Assembly: GCA_002844335.1 (NCBI GenBank)
Contig: CP019154.1
Coordinates: 2,108,001-2,172,000 of the forward strand
DNA: 64,000 nt
From: Haloarcula taiwanensis
GTDB lineage: Archaea; Halobacteriota; Halobacteria; Halobacteriales; Haloarculaceae
Reading direction: 5' to 3'
The first letter of the stretch is position 1; each line of letters begins with the position of its first letter. The notes below the pieces were generated by a model, which saw only the letters and a program-made list of their open reading frames with translations, made no database searches and was not told the origin of the DNA. Positions 58,599 through 64,000 of this stretch are shown here, in pieces. Position numbers and translations under genes: made by a program.

Positions 58599-59822
58599 GT
58601 GGCTGTGCAGGGGACGGCCACGCCTACGCCGACGGCCAACGACACCGGAGAAAGCCTTCTGGACCTCTTTACCGTGTTACAGCGGTCGCTGGACCAGTTG
58701 GTCGCAACGCAGGGGCGACTCGTCGCGACGCTCATTCTCCTGACCGTGCTCCTTCTCAGCGTCGTCGTCGTTCCAGCAGTCCTCTCCCGGCTTCGATCTG
58801 TCGCATCGGCCCGAACCGGGGACTGGCTGCAGCTCATGGCCGACTACACGCCGACGACCATCCGGGGCGTGTTTCTCAGGATCGCCCAGTTCTCGATGGT
58901 CGTTCTCGTCGTCGTCTCGTTTCTCATCGTCTGGGGCGTTCTCGATATCGTCCAGACAGTCGGGCCGTACCTCAACGGGAGCGATCGGTCAGTACTGGCG
59001 ACGATACAGACGGTCGTTCTCGTCATGCTGGCCTTCGTCCTGTCTGACCAGATGCAGCGGTGGATTGGACGGTTCAGCCAAGCTGTTACCGGCTTCACAG
59101 AACATCAGGAGGAGATCCTCCTCCGACTGGGGCAGGTCACCGTGTTCGTCACCATCGGTGCAACGATCTTCGCCGTCTGGGGTATCGATCTCAGTGGCCT
59201 GCTCGTCGGGGCCGGGTTTCTCGGTATTGTTGTCGGTCTGGCCGCCAGACAGACGCTCGGCTCGCTCATCGCCGGCTTCGTCCTGATGTTTTCCCGTCCG
59301 TTCACTATCGGCGACTGGGTGCTCGTCGGCGATCAGGAGGGTATCGTGACCGACATAACGATCTTCAACACGCGGCTGGAGAACTTCGACGGCGAGTTCG
59401 TCATCATACCGAACGACCGCGTGAGCGACCGCGCGGTGACGAACCGCAGCCGGAAGGGACTGTTGCGGCTCACAGTCGACATCGGTGTGGACTACGACAC
59501 CGACATCGACCGGGCGATGGACCTTGCCCGTGAAGCGATGGCGGACATCGAGCACGTCGTCGATTCGCCGACGCCGGACGTTGTCCCGAAGGACTTCGGC
59601 GATTCCGCCGTGGTGATGGAACTCCGGTTCTGGATCGATCACCCGACGCCACCGCGGAAGTGGCGCGCCATCTCGGCGGTGGTCCGGGGCGTGAAAGCCA
59701 CGTTCGACGAGGAAGACATCTCGATCCCGTTCCCTCAGCGGACCCTCTCGAACCGCGTGGACGCGGCGGACGAGGAGTCACTGCAAGGCAGCGTGGAGAT
59801 GCGTCCGGACGGCGACGGCTGA
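58599..59822 (+). CDS. MscS-family mechanosensitive channel
   Basis: The 407-residue protein has about five membrane helices (from about residue 35 to 220). The pore helix is FLGIVVGLAARQTLGSLIAG, followed by the beta domain FTIGDWVLVGDQEGIVTDIT and a cytoplasmic alpha/beta end (GVDYDTDIDRAMDLAREAMA). It releases solutes on osmotic downshift. The start is a GTG at 58599 (VAVQGTATPTPTAND). Confidence 0.92.
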   Translation: MAVQGTATPTPTANDTGESLLDLFTVLQRSLDQLVATQGRLVATLILLTVLLLSVVVVPAVLSRLRSVASARTGDWLQLMADYTPTTIRGVFLRIAQFSMVVLVVVSFLIVWGVLDIVQTVGPYLNGSDRSVLATIQTVVLVMLAFVLSDQMQRWIGRFSQAVTGFTEHQEEILLRLGQVTVFVTIGATIFAVWGIDLSGLLVGAGFLGIVVGLAARQTLGSLIAGFVLMFSRPFTIGDWVLVGDQEGIVTDITIFNTRLENFDGEFVIIPNDRVSDRAVTNRSRKGLLRLTVDIGVDYDTDIDRAMDLAREAMADIEHVVDSPTPDVVPKDFGDSAVVMELRFWIDHPTPPRKWRAISAVVRGVKATFDEEDISIPFPQRTLSNRVDAADEESLQGSVEMRPDGDG

Positions 59823-59823
59823 C

Positions 59824-60132
59824 CTACAGGTCGAGACCGTCGAGAAGGAGCCCCAGCCCGAGAGCCCAGCATCCCAGCGCGGTCCCGAGCGCACTGACGT
59901 AGAACAGCCGAGACAGGCCCTGCGCTGCTGTCAGCGGCCCGCTCATTGCGCCGGCCGTGGCATCGGTCGCGGCCGAGAGCGACCCGGCGGTAAGGGCCAT
60001 GCCGGCGAACGCACCGACTGCAACCGGCAGCGCCACGGCGACCAGCGCCAGACCAACACGTTTGGCCAGCACGGCGACTGCAGCCGGCTCGAGTGGGCCG
60101 TCATAGGTCGGAACTGGCTGTCGCTGTGCCAT
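59824..60132 (-). CDS. Two-helix membrane protein
   Basis: The 102-residue protein begins MAQRQPVPTYDGPLEPAAVA and has two hydrophobic segments (about 20-46 and 75-98). The ATG at 60132 is preceded by TTTTATG (about 28 bases upstream on the minus strand) and so is chosen over the longer frame to 60228. It ends two bases after the mechanosensitive channel stop (convergent). The family is unknown. Confidence 0.6.
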   Translation of the reverse strand: MAQRQPVPTYDGPLEPAAVAVLAKRVGLALVAVALPVAVGAFAGMALTAGSLSAATDATAGAMSGPLTAAQGLSRLFYVSALGTALGCWALGLGLLLDGLDL

Positions 60133-60346
60133 GACAGAACATAACATGTTCGGCTGACATAAAAGTGCGTCCCTCGACCGAGACCGTAGCAGGCCTTCGG
60201 AGCGTGCAGACGATCCGGAAATCCTCACAAAGGAGCTGTTTCAAGCGCTAAAATAGTGGTTCGCTTGTCCCTCTCTACGAGAAAGCCCGCGCGCCAGAGC
60301 GACCGCCGGTCGAAACTACTATCCCCAACGGCACGAACGGACTGGT

Positions 60347-60928
60347 ATGAGCACTCCGCCGGGGGAGTATTACACCGAAGAACGCTGGCAGAACTGGCTA
60401 GACCGTATCGAGGAAGAAGACGTCGACCCTGAAGACGAGGATTCGGCGCGTCTCCTGTTGAACCTCCAAGACGACGCCGCGATCGCGGTCGCGAAGATTA
60501 TCACCGACTACGAGGACGGACCACTTGACGAGGAGGCGACGCTCGACGAGCTTACCGGGGTCCGGGAAATCGTTCTCGATGACATCAACATCGACGACGA
60601 GGAGACCGTGATGCTGATCGACGGCGTCCAGACCTCGCTTTTGTGCGTGTTCTACGCGGCCGAGGAGTTCGTTGCTGAGGGGGCCGCGGACGACGCGACC
60701 ATCACGGACTACATTGAAGCTGCCGCAGACGCGGAAGCCCAAGAGGATCTCGATGCGGCGCTCGGGTACTGTGTGCAGGCCGGCACGCAGATCATCGGCG
60801 GGTCGGAGCTCCCGATGGAGGTCGCTGAGGACCTCGAATACGGACTCGTCTCCGAGTGGGTCAATGGACTCGACAGTCTCCAGACTGCGATGAGCGATCC
60901 GGAAGTCGTCGAAGAAGACGAGAGTTGA
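60347..60928 (+). CDS. DUF2150 family protein
   Basis: The 193-residue acidic protein has the DUF2150 pattern: YYTEERWQNWLDRIEEEDVD, LLLNLQDDAAIAVAKIITDY, and a helical C-terminal half. It is known mainly from haloarchaea and its function is undetermined. It lies 46 bases upstream of the large surface protein gene on the same strand. The region between 60133 and 60346 has no gene, only a small palindrome AACATGTT near its left end. Confidence 0.83.
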   Translation: MSTPPGEYYTEERWQNWLDRIEEEDVDPEDEDSARLLLNLQDDAAIAVAKIITDYEDGPLDEEATLDELTGVREIVLDDINIDDEETVMLIDGVQTSLLCVFYAAEEFVAEGAADDATITDYIEAAADAEAQEDLDAALGYCVQAGTQIIGGSELPMEVAEDLEYGLVSEWVNGLDSLQTAMSDPEVVEEDES

Positions 60929-60974
60929 TAATTCGGCAGTCAGGTTTTTACCGCCGTCTCCGCAACTCATCGCC

Positions 60975-62981
60975 ATGACTTTCATGGGCGATGAGCGTGC
61001 GCAGTCAGTACAGGTCGGGGCTGTACTGCTGTTTGGCGTGCTGATCATCGCCTTCTCATCGTACCAAGCGTTTGCCGTGCCGGAGCAAAACCGGGAGGTG
61101 GAGTTCAACCACAATCAGCAGGTCCAAACGCAACTACAGGACCTGCGAAACGCAATCGTCTCTGTCCCGGGACAGCCGAGCCGGCAAGCCGTCTCGGTCC
61201 AGTTGGGGACGCGATACCCGAGTCGGCTGGTGGCGACGAATCCCGGGCCACCGTCGGGGTTGCTGTACACAGATGGGACCAGCAACGAGTCGCAAAACCT
61301 CACGGTTCGCAACGCTGAGGCGATTACCCCTGAAACGGCAGATTACTGGGACGGAGCCACGCCGCGACACTACAACACGGGGGCCATCGCCTACAAGCCG
61401 GAATACAACGTCTACGGGGAGGCGCCGGAGACTGTCTACGAGCACTCGGTGGTCTACAACCAGTTCCGCGGGGGGAACATCACGCTCTCGGAACAGGCGA
61501 TGGTCGACGGGCGCGACATCACGCTCGTCACGCTCAACGGGTCGATGAGCCGCTCGGCGAGCGATTCGGTCACGGTCGACGTAGAGCCGAAATCCCAGTC
61601 CTCCCGGACGGTCCGCGTAACAAATACGACGGCGACATCGAACGTCTCGGTCTCGTTTCTCTCCCGTCTCCCAGAGGAGGAGTGGAGTGTCCTTCTTGAG
61701 GACCAAATCGACCCGAATCCGGGCGACATGAGCAACGAACGATACGTCGCGAACGTCACCGAGGCTGATGGACCCGGATCGCTCTACAACATCACCATCG
61801 TCTTTGAACGAGGGACGAACTACCGCCTGAAGATGGCGAAAGCAGGTGTCGGTACTCGGGTTACCTCCGAGAGCGAGGCGTACCTCACGACGGTCGACAG
61901 TGAGAATATTACTGTCGCGAAAGGCGAAAGCGGAGAGGTTGTGCTGGAGGTTCGGGACGCGTACAACAATCCCAGCGGCGATATCCAAGTCAACGGCACA
62001 GTCGACGGGAGTAACGCCGGCTCGCTTACCACGGGTACGGAAGTGTCCGACAACGACGGTCGGGTCAAGTTCGTCTACGAAGCGAACCAGTCGACGGCAA
62101 CTGGAACATACACCGCACAGTTCAGCCTCGGTGAAATCGACGGGTCGTTCGATGGGGAGACCCCAGAAAATGTCTCGATTCCGGTAACGGTGACGGAGCC
62201 AAACCAAGGATCCGGTGATGGGTCCGGCACCAGTGGTCTCATTTACAACGAGGACGCTGTTGCCCTCGATAGCAACGGGGACACTGACGGTGGCGTCCAG
62301 TTTACTGTCACCAATGAATTGGATGAGGAGATCACAATAACGACGGTGGCAATCGACCCCGTTAATGACGATATAATCCGACTCAGCGACAGCTTTAGCA
62401 ACGACCGTCCCCCGGCACCACAAGAGAATGAGATATATATCCAGGCAGACACGGACGGATATACCGACTTCGGTGGCGGAACAGATATCCCACGAACTGT
62501 TGATGTCGACAGTGATGGCAGCCTGAACGGTCCAAACCCGGTACTGTCCGACACATCAACTGCGACGTTCCACCTGTTCGAGTTCGTCCAGGACACTTTA
62601 TTTGGCACCTCCGAGGTGGATATGGCCGGCGAGAGCGTCACGATAACAGTCACCTACGAGCGGGCAAGCGGCGGTACTGATTCGAAGATGTTCACGGTCA
62701 CTCCCGGCGGCGCGAACACGAACGAGCAACCGAACGCCGACTTCACGATAGCCTCCAATGGACCGGAATCGAACGACAAGTGGGACTTCGATGCCAGCCC
62801 ATCCAGCGACCCGCAGGGCGACATCGCAGCCTACGAGTGGGACCTCGACGGCGACGGTATCTTCGACGATGCAACCGGACAGACGGTAGAGAACAGAAAG
62901 GTAGACTCCGGCACAGTAGTCGCACTCCGCGTTGTTGACTCGGGAGGAAATGCCGATACTGTTCGCAAAGAGGTGCCGTAA
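60975..62981 (+). CDS. Large pilin-like surface protein with Ig-like and PKD-like domains
   Basis: The 668-residue protein begins MTFMGDERAQSVQVGAVLLF with one hydrophobic helix (residues 15-35) in the manner of type IV pilin-like proteins. A long beta-rich ectodomain follows with many N-x-S/T sites. A bacterial Ig-like repeat stands at about 305-410 (VEVRDAYNNPSGDIQVNGTV). A Ser/Gly linker and a PKD-like domain end it (WDFDASPSSDPQGDIAAYEW). A cell-surface adhesin or minor pilin component is plausible. TTTTTACC at about 60943-60951 lies near the expected promoter position. Confidence 0.7.
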   Translation: MTFMGDERAQSVQVGAVLLFGVLIIAFSSYQAFAVPEQNREVEFNHNQQVQTQLQDLRNAIVSVPGQPSRQAVSVQLGTRYPSRLVATNPGPPSGLLYTDGTSNESQNLTVRNAEAITPETADYWDGATPRHYNTGAIAYKPEYNVYGEAPETVYEHSVVYNQFRGGNITLSEQAMVDGRDITLVTLNGSMSRSASDSVTVDVEPKSQSSRTVRVTNTTATSNVSVSFLSRLPEEEWSVLLEDQIDPNPGDMSNERYVANVTEADGPGSLYNITIVFERGTNYRLKMAKAGVGTRVTSESEAYLTTVDSENITVAKGESGEVVLEVRDAYNNPSGDIQVNGTVDGSNAGSLTTGTEVSDNDGRVKFVYEANQSTATGTYTAQFSLGEIDGSFDGETPENVSIPVTVTEPNQGSGDGSGTSGLIYNEDAVALDSNGDTDGGVQFTVTNELDEEITITTVAIDPVNDDIIRLSDSFSNDRPPAPQENEIYIQADTDGYTDFGGGTDIPRTVDVDSDGSLNGPNPVLSDTSTATFHLFEFVQDTLFGTSEVDMAGESVTITVTYERASGGTDSKMFTVTPGGANTNEQPNADFTIASNGPESNDKWDFDASPSSDPQGDIAAYEWDLDGDGIFDDATGQTVENRKVDSGTVVALRVVDSGGNADTVRKEVP

Positions 62982-63001
62982 CGGCCGCTCTGTCGCCGGT
63001 C

Positions 63002-63751
63002 TCAGCAGAGATTCACGGTAATATAGACAACACCGTCAGCAGTCGCCGCGCCGACGCCGATGTGGTTCGCGTTCGCCACGTACAACGTGTCACGGGGGCC
63101 CGAGAGGTCGAACCAGTGGTCGGCGACGGCGTTCGCCGTCCGGGTCGCGTTCGCCCCGTTCGGGTCGATGCTCGTGACCAGTTCGAGGTCGGTCACCGGG
63201 CGGAGATACGCATTGCCTTCGTGACGGAGGCGACACTGCTCGGACAGTCCAGCGGCTGCGTATCGATCTGTCGTATCTGACCCGTTCGCAATCGGGGAGG
63301 CCAACCCCTGTGCAGCCATTCGCTGGCTGTGGTTGCCGGCCATCGCTGAGAGCTTCTGTCCGGTTTTGGTCTCATCCGAGAGCGAGCCGTCGAAAGCGTC
63401 GTTGGCAACCGGGTTGCCGCGTCGGTCATTGATTGCCGCTACGAGCCGGTCTTCGAGGCGGGCCGTATCGATATCTGTCCCCGAGTCTGCCGGTGTGGGC
63501 TGTACCGCTTCCGGCGTCGAGGGAGCTTCGGTGGATTGTGTGACCACGGCCGCGGTCTTCTCACTGCGTGGCGTATCGGGTGACACACTGTCCGTGTGGG
63601 GCGTCGTCGCCGACGACGCTTCTACGGACTCCGTCGGGGCTGGCTGACTCGCGTCTACGCCAAGCGTTCCCTCGACCGCTACTCCCGCAAGTCCCGAGAC
63701 ACTGAGTACCGCCAGAACCACTACTCCGAGTGTGATGACCGACCTGTTCAT
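63002..63751 (-). CDS. Secreted CAP-domain protein
   Basis: The 249-residue protein has a signal peptide or anchor (MNRSVITLGVVVLAVLSVSG) and a long Thr/Ser/Pro-rich linker (40-90). A CAP/SCP-like C-terminal domain follows (LEDRLVAAINDRRGNPVAND, TGQKLSAMAGNHSQRMAAQG, and ADHWFDLSGPRDTLYVANAN with HIGVGAATADGVVYITVNLC). Such domains occur in surface or secreted proteins of many archaea, and their activity is unknown. The ATG at 63751 is favoured over an earlier start at 63874, whose extension is basic. Confidence 0.83.
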   Translation of the reverse strand: MNRSVITLGVVVLAVLSVSGLAGVAVEGTLGVDASQPAPTESVEASSATTPHTDSVSPDTPRSEKTAAVVTQSTEAPSTPEAVQPTPADSGTDIDTARLEDRLVAAINDRRGNPVANDAFDGSLSDETKTGQKLSAMAGNHSQRMAAQGLASPIANGSDTTDRYAAAGLSEQCRLRHEGNAYLRPVTDLELVTSIDPNGANATRTANAVADHWFDLSGPRDTLYVANANHIGVGAATADGVVYITVNLC

Positions 63752-63932
63752 ATGAAACGTTCCTGTTCGGTTCCGAGAAATGATACCTTGGATACAGTTA
63801 TCTCGGACCCGTCTCGAACGGCGTAGATTCGGCTCTCTCTCCACAAATATGTTTGGGAGGGGGCGGCGATCCAATTACCAGCGACGAGAACCCGCCCGTA
63901 AACATCTTTACTGTGGATGAGTGTCCTGAGGT

Positions 63933-64000
63933 ATGGGTGACCTGTCGCGGCGCGGCTTCGGAGCCTCGGTGCTCGCCGCGCTCTCTGCCGGCTGTCTCGG
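63933..64000 (+). CDS. Tat-exported lipoprotein, 5' end only
   Basis: The frame opens at the ATG at 63933 and reads MGDLSRRGFGASVLAALSAG before running into the window edge with CLG. The S-R-R-G-F twin-arginine motif and the L-S-A-G-C lipobox define a Tat-dependent haloarchaeal lipoprotein. It may be a substrate-binding protein, but the mature part lies outside the window. Confidence 0.82.
   Translation, partial: MGDLSRRGFGASVLAALSAGCL

Overview
The window is chromosomal DNA from an extremely halophilic archaeon, most likely Haloarcula or a close relative. The reasons are a high overall GC content, strongly acidic proteins, leaderless promoters with a TATA-like box about 26-30 bases before the start codon, the archaeal RpoP/L37Ae/Pcc1/prefoldin/DnaG set, haloarchaea-specific families (Bat-type regulators, DUF7344, HalOD1, LWR-salt protein, DUF2150, DUF2070) and a Haloarcula-like halorhodopsin. 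The genus is inferred from memory of protein sequences, not from a search.

Left part (1-16.5 kb): the end of aspS, then a minus-strand light-related block (Bat-like regulator, DUF7344 HTH protein, aldo/keto reductase, halorhodopsin, a tiny two-helix membrane protein). Next come membrane proteins, the rpl37ae-rpoP-pcc1 information-processing group, pantoate kinase, a UPF0175/PIN-like toxin-antitoxin pair, prefoldin beta with its DUF3194 partner, a secreted acidic protein, a bifunctional-nuclease-domain protein and a HAD phosphatase.

Middle part (16.5-49.7 kb): a second Bat-like regulator and a HalOD1 protein stand before a gene for a class I terpene-synthase-like enzyme, which is translationally coupled to a 56-codon ORF. 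Citramalate/isopropylmalate synthase, a sensor kinase, the GMP synthase amidotransferase, DUF2070, tRNA-Ser(CGA), MoxR, GtrA and a sulfatase-fold protein follow. Then come UbiB kinase, Hsp20 and a GIDE-domain protein, a degenerate MoeA homologue, and a heme operon that runs through siroheme (AhbAB fusion, precorrin-2 dehydrogenase, HemA). A tandem pair of cold-shock proteins precedes a polyprenol locus with a catalytic and a non-catalytic cis-prenyltransferase subunit and a DUF92 protein. DnaG primase and a sodium:solute symporter close this part.

Right part (49.7-64 kb): a 2.8-kb AT-rich island carries an FkbM-type methyltransferase and a sulfatase-fold protein. It is bracketed by an exact 44-bp direct repeat made from the first 14 codons of the downstream CARF-HTH regulator gene (HFX_2341 family). 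Only the right copy leads into an intact gene. After it come valS, with a curious short leader ORF and hairpin, pdxS, an MscS channel, DUF2150, a large pilin-like surface protein, a CAP-domain protein and the start of a Tat lipoprotein.

The strongest candidates for something new are the split cis-prenyltransferase pair, the island built on a duplicated regulator 5' end, and the haloarchaeal terpene synthase locus.
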